A stretch of 64,000 nt of DNA from Mucilaginibacter aquariorum (GTDB lineage Bacteria > Bacteroidota > Bacteroidia > Sphingobacteriales > Sphingobacteriaceae): assembly GCF_024498135.1 (NCBI RefSeq), contig NZ_JANHOH010000002.1, forward strand, positions 806,001 to 870,000. The letters run 5' to 3'. Positions 41,082 to 49,879 of the stretch are shown here, one piece after another. Within the stretch, counting starts at the first letter, position 1. Every line of letters starts with the position of its first letter. The notes beneath the pieces are model-generated. The model worked only from the letters and a program-made list of their open reading frames with translations, ran no database searches and was not told the DNA's origin. A program made the position numbers and the translations under genes.

Positions 41082-41146
41082 TGACGAAGATCATCTTTTT
41101 TTATGCTGTTGATCAGTTAATTACAACTGGTTTTCAAGTTTTTTTG
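41082..41146 (+). promoter_or_regulatory. CRP/FNR-type operator and -7 box upstream of the 41158 gene
   Basis: TGACGAAGATCA (41082-41093) is followed at 57 nt by TTTTTTTG (41139-41146; 7 of 8 to TAnnTTTG). The ATG is at 41158. It is the only regulon site found inside the copper island. Confidence 0.62.
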
Positions 41147-41157
41147 TAAGAAAAATC

Positions 41158-41619
41158 ATGAAAAAGATCCACACCACTGTATTAGCTGTAGCGGCGCTGC
41201 TATTGCTGACCGTTACTACCGTATTCGCGCAAAAAGCGCCGGCAAAAGCCACTTCGACAATCATTCGTATCGACAAAAAAGGCGGTATACATGATCATGG
41301 AGGTACACTTCTCGGACATATCGACAAGAATAATATCGTCAGGAATATTAAAGGGGAAACCATTTACTTTATTGACAAGGATGGTAACGTCATTGATGCC
41401 AAGGGAAATAAACTTGGAAAGGCAAAAAAGAACGGCTTTTACCTAAACAATAACGGCGAAACGATACTGACCGTAAAAGACAAAGGTGCAGAAGAGTGCG
41501 AGATATTGGATCCGCAGGGCCATAATTTAGGAACAACGCATAAAAATTACAAATTACATGCCTGTGCAGCCCATTGCCTTTTTTTGAAAGAGAAAAACAC
41601 ACCCCGTCCCATAAATTAA
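41158..41619 (+). CDS. Secreted repeat protein of unknown function, predicted low-oxygen regulon member
   Basis: A 153-residue protein with a signal peptide ending VFAQ (about 25). The mature part consists of about five short beta-type repeats of 16-20 residues with the theme G-x-x-LG-x-I-D-K-x-x-x-V-x-x-x-G, such as GGTLLGHIDKNNIVRN and KDGNVIDAKGNKLGKAKKNG. The C-terminus has Cys residues in EECEILD and HACAAHC. I do not recognise the family. It is a single gene between a good operator and a perfect terminator. Confidence 0.72.
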   Translation: MKKIHTTVLAVAALLLLTVTTVFAQKAPAKATSTIIRIDKKGGIHDHGGTLLGHIDKNNIVRNIKGETIYFIDKDGNVIDAKGNKLGKAKKNGFYLNNNGETILTVKDKGAEECEILDPQGHNLGTTHKNYKLHACAAHCLFLKEKNTPRPIN

Positions 41620-41652
41620 TTTAAAGGGTACGGCCTCCGTACCCTTTAAATT
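41618..41652 (+). terminator. Perfect terminator hairpin after the 41158 gene
   Basis: 16-bp arms, AATTTAAAGGGTACGG (41618-41633) and CCGTACCCTTTAAATT (41637-41652), with a 3-nt loop. Its A/T-rich base makes it usable in both directions. Confidence 0.78.
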
Positions 41653-41680
41653 ATAGGCCTCGCTGTCACTGCCCGGATAG

Positions 41681-41939
41681 CTTAAACTGGCTGAGCATAA
41701 TGCCGGTGACGCTTTTAAATTGTGCGAACTGTTAAGCAAAAGATCTGGTCTGATCGCTATCGCCGGCACCGGGAATATGGAAGAACTTGCCGCTAAGGAG
41801 GCGAGCGTTAGCAAAGCGGCCGAAGCTATACACTATTCTGTTACCAGGCAAGAAAGCAGATCGGCGCATTGGCAGCGGCGATGGTGGGGTTGACCTGCTC
41901 ATATTTTACATCACGCCTGAATTTTACAAGCAGGATTAG
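41681..41939 (+). pseudogene. ackA: Decayed acetate kinase fragment
   Basis: The frame through 41693 gives LLSKRSGLIAIAGTGNMEEL and SKAAEAIHYSVTRQ. Shifted frames then give KQIGALAAAM and VDLLIF, which together follow the order of acetate kinase (SGL..I.G....M..L, A..AI..F..R..K.IGALAAA.GG.D.LIF). At least two frameshifts and loss of both ends show it is dead. No intact ackA is present in the window. It is useful as a mark of past rearrangement in the copper island. Confidence 0.7.
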
Positions 41940-42050
41940 TTTTTTAAAAGCTTGCCCGTAATGCTGTGCTTTACGCCAGCGTTCTAGCTCACTTACTGCA
42001 TTTTCAGAAATAGTTATATTTCAAAACTTTTATTTTTTTATTGTTGGCAA

Positions 42051-43184
42051 TTATTCTGCCTTATTTTTCATCATCATTAGTAACGAATAGGCTCCCTGTG
42101 TTACAAATACCGAATTTGATGTCATATCGTTCGACAGCGAAACAATTTCAGTAAAGCCATTTTCACTTTCGCCAGTATTGATCGCTGTCATCTCGAACTG
42201 GTGGTTTCCGATAACTTTATAGATATATTGTTTACCTTCAAATTGAACAATAGCTTCATTGGCGATCCCATAAGCCTTTGTATTTTTCACCTGAATTTCA
42301 GCATTCATATAAGTACCCGGAACCAATGTTTTATCATAGGTTTCAAAATGGCAATGCACATCGGCATTCCTGTCGGCAGAAAGATCACGGCCGATCAATA
42401 AAATCTCCCCGGCATGCTTTTTTGTAGGTTCGTTGTTAGTGTAAGCCAGGAGTTTTTGACCGATGTATAATTTATCAAGATCCTTCTCGTACACTTTTAA
42501 CGCCAGGTGAATATCTGTAGGATTAACCAGTTCAAAAAGCACTTCAGTAGGAGATACATATTTGCCGATATTGACATTCACTTTAGATACAAAGCCATTA
42601 ATCGGAGAATATATGTTTACGCTCCTGGATATTTTAGACGCGCTGATATTAAGAACATTGATCCCAATAAGCTGAAGTTTCTCTGCTAAAGAACTCATCA
42701 AAACCTGCTGGCTCCGGTATTCGGCTTCAGCCTGCTGAAAAACTTTGTCGCTGCTGGCTTTACTCTGGTTAAGGTCTTTTTGGCGGGTATATTCATTTTC
42801 CAGGTAGCCGATCTTTGCTTTCGCTGTCAAATAATCCTGCTGTAACTGTATGTATTGCTGATCCTCGATAATGGCAATAGCTTCCCCTTTATTTACGTGC
42901 ATGCCTGGTAATAATTTGGTAGATTTTAAATAACCACCCAAGGGTACACTTATAGATACCATGTTTTGCGGCGGAACGTCAATTTTGCCGTTAAGCTTCA
43001 ATACAGATGATATTTCCTTTTGCCCGATCTTACCGGTGGCTATTGCTGCATTTTTTAATTGCGCATCTGTAAGGGTTACAATGTTGGGATTAATAGCTTG
43101 TTCTGCGTTTTCAGCAGCAGGCTTCTTTTCGCCACAGGCCGATAGCAGCACAATAAGCGTTGATAAATATATGATAGTTCTCAT
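42051..43184 (-). CDS. cusB: CusB/CzcB-type periplasmic adaptor lipoprotein of RND efflux
   Basis: A 377-residue membrane-fusion protein. Lipobox LLSAC places acylated Cys near residue 17. The barrel-sandwich hybrid has ISVPLGGYLKSTKLLPGMHV, a coiled-coil hairpin spans about 95-170 and the matching lipoyl half is IYSPINGFVSKVNVNIGKYV. A longer ORF start at 43265 lies inside cusA and is rejected in favour of 43184, which begins at the signal peptide. The gene is 10 nt after cusA-cusC and links the pump to the channel. Confidence 0.88.
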   Translation of the reverse strand: MRTIIYLSTLIVLLSACGEKKPAAENAEQAINPNIVTLTDAQLKNAAIATGKIGQKEISSVLKLNGKIDVPPQNMVSISVPLGGYLKSTKLLPGMHVNKGEAIAIIEDQQYIQLQQDYLTAKAKIGYLENEYTRQKDLNQSKASSDKVFQQAEAEYRSQQVLMSSLAEKLQLIGINVLNISASKISRSVNIYSPINGFVSKVNVNIGKYVSPTEVLFELVNPTDIHLALKVYEKDLDKLYIGQKLLAYTNNEPTKKHAGEILLIGRDLSADRNADVHCHFETYDKTLVPGTYMNAEIQVKNTKAYGIANEAIVQFEGKQYIYKVIGNHQFEMTAINTGESENGFTEIVSLSNDMTSNSVFVTQGAYSLLMMMKNKAE

Positions 43185-43194
43185 GAGTTGAATT

Positions 43195-46100
43195 TTAATT
43201 GTTAGTAAGATAGTTAAGTTGTATGATGGCCTCATTAAGGCTGCGAACGGCATCCAGGTAATCATTTTTAATAGTAGTGGACTGGTTAATCAGTTGTACC
43301 CATTCCAGGTAGTTAATGTTGCCAGCAGCTATTTGTTGGTTGGCCGTTTTGGCTATCAGCTCTGCGTTTTTTAATGGCTTGCTTTCAAAATATTGCACCG
43401 TTTGCAGGTATTTGCGGTATTGGGCAATCGCAGTTTGATAGGCAGAGGCCATACGCTCCATTTCCAGGGAATAGTTACTTTCGGTTAGTTGTTTATTCAC
43501 CTTTGCACTGTTGATCCGAGCCTTTTGCGCTCCGGTAAAAATGGGGATACCGACACCCAACTGAACAGAATTAAAACGGTTTGAGCCATTGTAAAGTTTA
43601 TCATCAGCACCAATGCCTTTGATACTGGTATTGTTATAACCTACGGATAGATCAGGCAAAAGCTTACTTTTCTCCAGCAATATTGTCGCATCAGCAATTC
43701 GTTGTTGCTGCGCTATCAATTTTATCGCCGGGTGTTCCGTTAATTTTAAGGTGTCCATGGCAGATTCAAGCGTTAACTTATAAACTGAATTATCCGGCAT
43801 TAATTTCCCGGTCGAATTAAGCAGTAGCTGAAATTGCACCTGTAATATGGCCGCATCTTCTTTTAATTGGCTCAATTGTATTTGTATTTGATCGAGAAGT
43901 GTTTCAGCACTCGTTTTTTCTAAAATGTTTGTTTCTCCTTTTTCCAAACGCAATGTTGCTTTTTTATAGAAACTCAGGTACAGGCTATCCATACGTTGCA
44001 GTAATAGCTTTTTTTGTTCCATAAATACCATTGTATAAAATACCTGGCTAACTTGCTTTTTTAACATGGCCTGGTTAACGGCAACATTTAGCACACTACT
44101 GTTCCAGTCGGCTTTTAACAGTTGTTTTTGCCTGCTGTACACTGTAGGAAAACTAAAGGATTGAGAAATGCCGAACTTAGTGTCCATATAACTACTGTTT
44201 ATCTGCCCAAATTCACCAAACAAGTTGGCCTGGGAGATATTAGCAGCCGTACCAATCAGCATTTGCTGGTAATTTGCTTTTAACTGCTCGTGCCGTACCT
44301 GTAAATTATTTTTCAATGCAGTGTCAATGGCTGCTTTAAGTGTAATGGGTGTTTGGGCTTTGGAAGGCTGGCTGATCACCGTCAGTAGCGCAATAGAGAG
44401 CAAAGTTGTGGTTGTAGCACTAAGTGAAGTTTTAAAACCTTTCTCAAACATGATATACAAAACGGGCAATACAAACAAAGTAAGAAAAGTGGCTATCAGC
44501 AAACCGCCAATAACCACGGTAGCTAAAGGCCTTTGTACTTCGGCACCAGCGCCGTTACTGAGGGCCATCGGGAAAAAGCCCAATGAAGCCACAAATGCGG
44601 TCATGAGTACCGGCCTTAGCCTTACCTTGGTGCCCATTAGTACAATACGTTTTAAATCGGTCATACCTTCTTTTTTTAACTGGTTAAACTCAGATATTAG
44701 TACAATGCCGTTAAGGACAGCTACACCAAACAAGGCTATAAAGCCAACGCCCGCGCTGATACTGAAAGGCATACCCCGCAGGGCCAGGAATAGGACACCA
44801 CCTATGGCTGATAGTGGGATTGCAGAATAAATCAATAATCCGTGCTTAATGGAGTTGAAAGCAAAATATAGCAGTAAAAAAATAAGAAGTAACGACACCG
44901 GAACAGCTATTAACAAGCGTTGCTTCGCCGCGCTTAAGTTTTCAAAAGCCCCGCCGTACGTTACATAATAACCGGTAGGGAATTTAAGCTGCTTATCTAC
45001 CTTAGCCTGAAGTTCGGTAACAATGGTTTGCACATCGCGGCCGCGAACATTAAACCCTACAACGATACGGCGTTTGGCATCTTCCCGCTGTATTTGGTTA
45101 GGTCCATCTTTTATCTGTACTTCTGCAAGCAGATATAGAGGTATCTGTGTACCCTGCGAAGTCGGTATCAACAAATTTTGAATGTCTTTCAAGCCCCGTT
45201 TCTGCTCACCACTAATCTTCACCACTACCTCAAAGCGCTTTTCGCCCTCAAAAAGGGTTCCGGTGCTTTGTCCAGCCAGCGCGGTATTTACTACACGGTT
45301 GATATCGGTGATATTAAGATTGTATTGGGCTATTGCACTGCGGTTATAATTGATGATGATCTGTGGCATGCCCGCAACCGCCTCTACATACAGGTTTTTT
45401 GCTCCATCAACCGTATTAATTATCTTGCCCAGTTTTCCCGCATAAGCGGCAAGGGTATCCAGGTCTTCTCCGAAAATTTTACACACTACATCCTGTCGCG
45501 CCCCGGTCATGAGTTCGTTAAAACGCATTTGTACCGGGAACTGAAAGCCAGCCGTAACGCCGGGAACGGCCTGCAACGCCTTACCCATTTTTTCGGATAA
45601 TTCATTGAACGTTTTAGCGGATGTCCATTCGCCTTTTGGTTTCAATATCACCATCATATCGCTGGCATCCATGGGCATCGGATCGGTGGGGACTTCACCG
45701 CTGCCAATCTTAGTAACCACTTTTTCTACTTCAGGGAACTGACTTTTTAAAATGTGTGCAGCTTTTTGGGTGTTGGCTATGGTGGTATTTAAACTGCTAC
45801 CTGTAAGCACTCGGGTATCCACCGCAAAATCGCCTTCTTCCAGCGCAGGGATAAACTCGCCGCCCAGGGTGGTTAAAATATAAGCTGAAAATATAAACAG
45901 GCAAATAATGGTCAGCAATACTGTTTTTGGAAAAGTAATCACCCGGCTCAGCGCAGATTGGTAGGCTCTTTCTATCTTCGCCATTAACCGGTCTGAAAAA
46001 TTAGGCTGGTGTTTGATCCTTTTACTCAGGAAAACCGAGCTCATCATCGGGATATAGGTTAGTGACAAAATAAATGCGCCTAATAAAGCAAAAGCAACTG

Positions 46101-47547
46101 TTTGCGCCATGGGCTTAAACATTTTGCCTTCGATTCCCTGTAAGGTGAATATTGGTAAGTATACCACCAAAATAATAATCTGCCCAAAAATCGCGCTGTT
46201 CATCATTTTGCTGGCAGATGCATTTACCTCGTTATCCATGTCTTCCTGCCCAAGCGTGCCAACGCTTGTAAAATATTTACTGTGGCTAAGCCGGTGCATC
46301 ACCGCTTCAACAATAATAACGGCCCCATCCACAATTAAACCGAAGTCAAGTGCTCCCAGGCTCATCAGGTTACCGCTTACGCCAAAAAGGTTCATCATAA
46401 TAATGGCAAACAACATAGCCAGCGGGATAACGGATGCGACCAGCAATCCGGCCCTGAAATTACCGAGGAATAATACCAGTACAAACACCACGATCAGCGC
46501 ACCTTCCAAAAGGTTATGCGCTACAGTACCAATGGCATTGTTCACCATTTTGGTTCGGTCCAGGAAAGGCTCGATCACCACGCCTTCCGGCATGGTTTTT
46601 TGAATTTGTACAATGCGCTCTTTTACGTTTTTTATCACCTCGCTGCTGTTGGCACCTTTCAGCATCATCACAACTGCCCCCGCAACTTCACCTTCATCGT
46701 TATAGCACATGGCACCGTAACGGGTAGCATAGCCTATTTTTACATCAGCTACATCTTTAATAAACAGCGGAGATCCATCGCTGGTGTTTTTAATGACGGT
46801 GTTATTGATGTCATCCACACTCCCTAATAATCCCTGGCTGCGTATATATAATACTGTTGACCCTTTTTCGATATAAGCACCGCCGGTATTTTGGTTGTTG
46901 TTTTCCAACGCTTTAAAAACATCGGTGATGTTAATATTATGAGAAAGCAGCTTGTTAGGGTCAATTTCAATAGAATACTGCTTAAGTTTGCCGCCAAAAC
47001 TGCTTACTTCGGCCACGCCTTTAACACCCAATAACTGGCGGCGCACTATCCAGTCCTGAATGGTGCGCAGGTCTGTTTCATTGAATTTTGCTGCATATCC
47101 TTTTTTAGGGCGCACAACATATTGGTATATCTCACCAAGTCCGGTACTTACCGGGCCAAGTTCGGGGGTGCCAATGCCTGCAGGTATTTGTGTTTGCACC
47201 TTTTGCAAACGTTCGGCAACTTGTTGCCTTGCCCAGTAGACATCGGTGGCATCGTCAAAAACAATAGTTACCAGTGAAAGGCCGAACCTCGAAAAACTCC
47301 GGATCTCTTTAAGACCCGAAATGTTGCTGTTTGCCTGTTCAATAGGATAGGTAACTAAACGTTCGATATCGGTGGCCCCGAAAGAAGGGGCAATGGTGAT
47401 AACCTGTACCTGGTTGTCCGTAATATCGGGTACGGCATCAATAGGCAGTTTCGTAAATTGGTAACTGCCATAGCCGATAAGGGCAATTATAAAAAGCCCG
47501 ATGATCAGCTTGTTCCTTACGGAAAAAGCAATGATATGATTTAACAT
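43195..47547 (-). CDS. cusA: Heavy-metal RND efflux pump CusA/CzcA fused to a TolC-type outer-membrane channel
   Basis: A 1450-residue protein. Residues 1-1040 or so form the RND pump: MLNHIIAFSVRNKLIIG, the periplasmic porter domains, the DFGLIVDGAVIIVEA helix and a second membrane block ending FVLPVLYIMFEKGF. A signal-like hydrophobic segment (LLSIALLTVISQPSKA) follows, and the last 380 or so residues are a TolC/CusC-type channel with paired coiled-coil repeats (AIDTALKNNLQVRHEQLKAN). It exports Cu/Ag or Zn/Co/Cd across both membranes; copper is inferred from its neighbours. Fusions of this kind are found in Bacteroidota. Confidence 0.9.
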   Translation of the reverse strand: MLNHIIAFSVRNKLIIGLFIIALIGYGSYQFTKLPIDAVPDITDNQVQVITIAPSFGATDIERLVTYPIEQANSNISGLKEIRSFSRFGLSLVTIVFDDATDVYWARQQVAERLQKVQTQIPAGIGTPELGPVSTGLGEIYQYVVRPKKGYAAKFNETDLRTIQDWIVRRQLLGVKGVAEVSSFGGKLKQYSIEIDPNKLLSHNINITDVFKALENNNQNTGGAYIEKGSTVLYIRSQGLLGSVDDINNTVIKNTSDGSPLFIKDVADVKIGYATRYGAMCYNDEGEVAGAVVMMLKGANSSEVIKNVKERIVQIQKTMPEGVVIEPFLDRTKMVNNAIGTVAHNLLEGALIVVFVLVLFLGNFRAGLLVASVIPLAMLFAIIMMNLFGVSGNLMSLGALDFGLIVDGAVIIVEAVMHRLSHSKYFTSVGTLGQEDMDNEVNASASKMMNSAIFGQIIILVVYLPIFTLQGIEGKMFKPMAQTVAFALLGAFILSLTYIPMMSSVFLSKRIKHQPNFSDRLMAKIERAYQSALSRVITFPKTVLLTIICLFIFSAYILTTLGGEFIPALEEGDFAVDTRVLTGSSLNTTIANTQKAAHILKSQFPEVEKVVTKIGSGEVPTDPMPMDASDMMVILKPKGEWTSAKTFNELSEKMGKALQAVPGVTAGFQFPVQMRFNELMTGARQDVVCKIFGEDLDTLAAYAGKLGKIINTVDGAKNLYVEAVAGMPQIIINYNRSAIAQYNLNITDINRVVNTALAGQSTGTLFEGEKRFEVVVKISGEQKRGLKDIQNLLIPTSQGTQIPLYLLAEVQIKDGPNQIQREDAKRRIVVGFNVRGRDVQTIVTELQAKVDKQLKFPTGYYVTYGGAFENLSAAKQRLLIAVPVSLLLIFLLLYFAFNSIKHGLLIYSAIPLSAIGGVLFLALRGMPFSISAGVGFIALFGVAVLNGIVLISEFNQLKKEGMTDLKRIVLMGTKVRLRPVLMTAFVASLGFFPMALSNGAGAEVQRPLATVVIGGLLIATFLTLFVLPVLYIMFEKGFKTSLSATTTTLLSIALLTVISQPSKAQTPITLKAAIDTALKNNLQVRHEQLKANYQQMLIGTAANISQANLFGEFGQINSSYMDTKFGISQSFSFPTVYSRQKQLLKADWNSSVLNVAVNQAMLKKQVSQVFYTMVFMEQKKLLLQRMDSLYLSFYKKATLRLEKGETNILEKTSAETLLDQIQIQLSQLKEDAAILQVQFQLLLNSTGKLMPDNSVYKLTLESAMDTLKLTEHPAIKLIAQQQRIADATILLEKSKLLPDLSVGYNNTSIKGIGADDKLYNGSNRFNSVQLGVGIPIFTGAQKARINSAKVNKQLTESNYSLEMERMASAYQTAIAQYRKYLQTVQYFESKPLKNAELIAKTANQQIAAGNINYLEWVQLINQSTTIKNDYLDAVRSLNEAIIQLNYLTNN

Positions 47548-47636
47548 AAAATAAATCTTGAAGAATTAGTAATTCAAAAAGTACTGTTAGCAAATGAATA
47601 AGCTAAACACTATTTATAAAATTGATAGGAAACTAA

Positions 47637-48023
47637 TCAGCAAGATTTCGGCGGTTGCCAGATACCCGTTAAGTGAAAGGTTGGAATAAACTGTTCCTGC
47701 GGAATGGCGGTCTTCACTTCTACCAATGAAATTAACGGAATTGTCAGCGTTTGCAGGCATGGCGGAAAATCTACCGGCGAAACTGTTGCTGCACAATTAT
47801 CAGTCTTCTTGAACGGAAGTTTCATATCATCATCGTAGTCTTTATCTTTCGGACTTCCATGCATGTAATGCATATCCAAAAACTGGAGGAGCGAGATGCT
47901 TTTGTTTTCTATGCGGTGTTGTGCAAAGTGCTCAAAAAACATAGGTATTTTCAACAACTGATGAAGTTCAGTCGTTGAAAACAGATAGGCTGTTAAGAGT
48001 AATATCGCGGTGACGTTTTTCAA
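47637..48023 (-). CDS. Small secreted protein upstream of the RND operon
   Basis: A 128-residue protein with a signal segment (about 1-17), a His/Met-rich region (MFFEHFAQHRIENKS, MHYMHGSPKDKDYDDDMK) and late Cys residues. It lies 89 nt upstream of cusA on the same strand. Proteins of this size and composition often lead Bacteroidota Cus operons and may bind or sense the metal; I do not recognise a named family. Confidence 0.62.
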   Translation of the reverse strand: MKNVTAILLLTAYLFSTTELHQLLKIPMFFEHFAQHRIENKSISLLQFLDMHYMHGSPKDKDYDDDMKLPFKKTDNCAATVSPVDFPPCLQTLTIPLISLVEVKTAIPQEQFIPTFHLTGIWQPPKSC

Positions 48024-48556
48024 AACTTTGTAAAGTTAGGAATAATATTTAATCGTTATTGATCTCAAATGAGGTGATTGTCAACGAACAATCATTTAAA
48101 TCTGTAGGAAAACTGAAGTTTAAGAAAGTGAGTTTCAAGATCCCAAAGATGGCTATCCACGGACTATATATTAATGTCGATTGTCATTAATATGTTTGAT
48201 TATAATTACTTAGATAGGTTGGTCAAATGCTGACTTTCGTTAAAAAAACCATGAGCCAAACACACATTCACCAGCTGATCATCCACCTGCCGATTATAGG
48301 CGCGGCGTTGAGTTTATTTGTTTGAGCCATGGAGAAAAATCAATTCTGCTTTGAATTTGTATAATCCACCATTAGCGCGTAGAAGGTCACTTGCTTAGTA
48401 AAAATCAATATTGATTTCTTTTAAACTCCAGATTTTATTCAGCATTTAATGATAAAATTGATAGCGGTTGACTCAATGTTTAGTGTTGATAACCTAATTT
48501 TTAAAAGAAACTTTGACCGATTGTAATATTTTTCAAACTATGAATAGTCAATTCTC
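48024..48556. other. Non-coding stretch with a short gene remnant
   Basis: No full gene. A reading frame at 48251-48325 (plus strand) encodes MSQTHIHQLIIHLPIIGAAL and then stops. This looks like the N-terminus of a small polytopic membrane protein family cut off after its first helix. A TATGTTTG element lies near 48191. The remainder is AT-rich and unassigned. Confidence 0.4.
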
Positions 48557-49246
48557 ATGCATAAAGAAAATCATGTAACCGGCTCTGAAACTATACGAGA
48601 TATAGTTATCGGAATGTCAGATGGTTTAACAGTCCCCTTTGCGCTTGCTGCCGGCCTAAGCGGGGCCATAAGTTCTTCTGGCATTGTTGTAACCGCGGGC
48701 ATTGCAGAGATCGTAGCGGGTTCAATAGCGATGGGCTTGGGTGGCTTTTTAGCCGGGCGAACGGAATCTGACCATTATAATTCTGAATTAAAGCGCGAGT
48801 ACGATGAGGTAGAACGTGTGCCGGAGCAGGAAAAGGCGGAAGTAAAGGAAGTATTCGCGGCATTCGGACTGTCCGAAGCTTTGCAGCAGCAGGTTGCCGA
48901 TGAGATGGCAAAAGACACACATAAGTGGGTAGATTTCATGATGCGCTATGAATTAGGTCTGGAGGAACCTCAAGCTAACCGGGCCACTAAAAGTGCCGTT
49001 ACCATTGGCTTGTCTTATATTGTGGGCGGTATTATTCCGCTTTCTCCTTATCTCCTGGAAAATAATTCTCAAACAGCACTAGTTTATTCCTGCATCGTAA
49101 CATTGATTAGCCTTTTTATATTCGGCTATTTTAAAAGCAAGCTTACCGGCCAGCCGGCTATAAGCGGTGCGTTTAAGGTTGTTGTAATAGGCGCTCTGGC
49201 TGCCGGTGCTGCATTTGTTATGGCCAAACTGATCAATGGGAAATGA
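48557..49246 (+). CDS. VIT/CCC1 family iron/manganese transporter
   Basis: A 229-residue protein with five membrane helices. The first-helix motif RDIVIGMSDGLTVPFALAAG and the following GSIAMGLGGFLAGRTESDHY are VIT1/CCC1 signatures. A cytosolic metal-binding helical domain (about 75-130) is rich in Glu and Met. Family members move Fe2+ or Mn2+ out of the cytosol. A single gene with no assigned operon partners. Confidence 0.88.
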   Translation: MHKENHVTGSETIRDIVIGMSDGLTVPFALAAGLSGAISSSGIVVTAGIAEIVAGSIAMGLGGFLAGRTESDHYNSELKREYDEVERVPEQEKAEVKEVFAAFGLSEALQQQVADEMAKDTHKWVDFMMRYELGLEEPQANRATKSAVTIGLSYIVGGIIPLSPYLLENNSQTALVYSCIVTLISLFIFGYFKSKLTGQPAISGAFKVVVIGALAAGAAFVMAKLINGK

Positions 49247-49438
49247 TCCTGGTCATTTAATTGTTAAAAATTGTTAATTAATAAGGTATACCCCGAAATT
49301 CATATTAAATCCAGAATTGGCGTTTAAACTTGTATATCAAAACGCTTGTATTGCGAGAATACAATCTTTCGTTAGCGGCCTGCGATACAAGCCGATCAGA
49401 GGCACATCATTACGGATATATTCTTAAAATTAAAAACC

Positions 49439-49879
49439 ATGAAACAGATACTTGTTATAATATTATTTGCTTTTGCAACGCCTGCAATCAATTGGTCAGG
49501 CGATTTTAACGAGGCGCTAAAAGAAGCACAAAAAACGCACAAACTGATTATTATAAACTTTTCGGGAAGCGACTGGTGCGGTCCTTGCATCCGTACACGA
49601 AAAGAGATACTGGAAACCAAAATATTTGAAGATTACGCTTCCGGTCACTTGGTGTTAGTAAGGGCCGATTTTCCCCGTCAAAAGAAAAATCAACTACCTA
49701 AAGAACAGGTAAAAAGAAATGAAACTTTAGCGGATAGATACAATCCAGACGGCGAGTTTCCGCTAACCCTGCTGGTTGACGAAAATGGTAAAGTGTTAAA
49801 AAAATGGGAAGGCTTCCCTAATGTAACCCCACAGAAGTTTGTAGATCAAATTAATCAAACCGCAAATGCAAGCCATTGA
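49439..49879 (+). CDS. Thioredoxin-fold secreted protein of an ApbE cassette
   Basis: A 146-residue protein with an N-terminal signal (about 1-18) and the redox motif DWCGPC (Cys47, Cys50), followed by FPLTLLVDENGKVLKKWEGF, which supplies the cis-proline region. It is a DsbD/thioredoxin-like disulfide protein. Its 3' end overlaps apbE by 14 nt, making a tight cassette with DUF4266 and DUF3570 genes. Confidence 0.85.
   Translation: MKQILVIILFAFATPAINWSGDFNEALKEAQKTHKLIIINFSGSDWCGPCIRTRKEILETKIFEDYASGHLVLVRADFPRQKKNQLPKEQVKRNETLADRYNPDGEFPLTLLVDENGKVLKKWEGFPNVTPQKFVDQINQTANASH

Noticed and set aside
43185..43265. Upstream start of cusB
   Set aside because: It lies within cusA-cusC coding sequence; the lipoprotein signal begins at 43184.
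49244..49255. TGATCCTGGTCA after the VIT gene as a regulon operator
   Set aside because: It fits the palindrome and includes a stop codon, but no TAnnTTTG box is at 35 or 57 nt and the next gene is 183 nt away.
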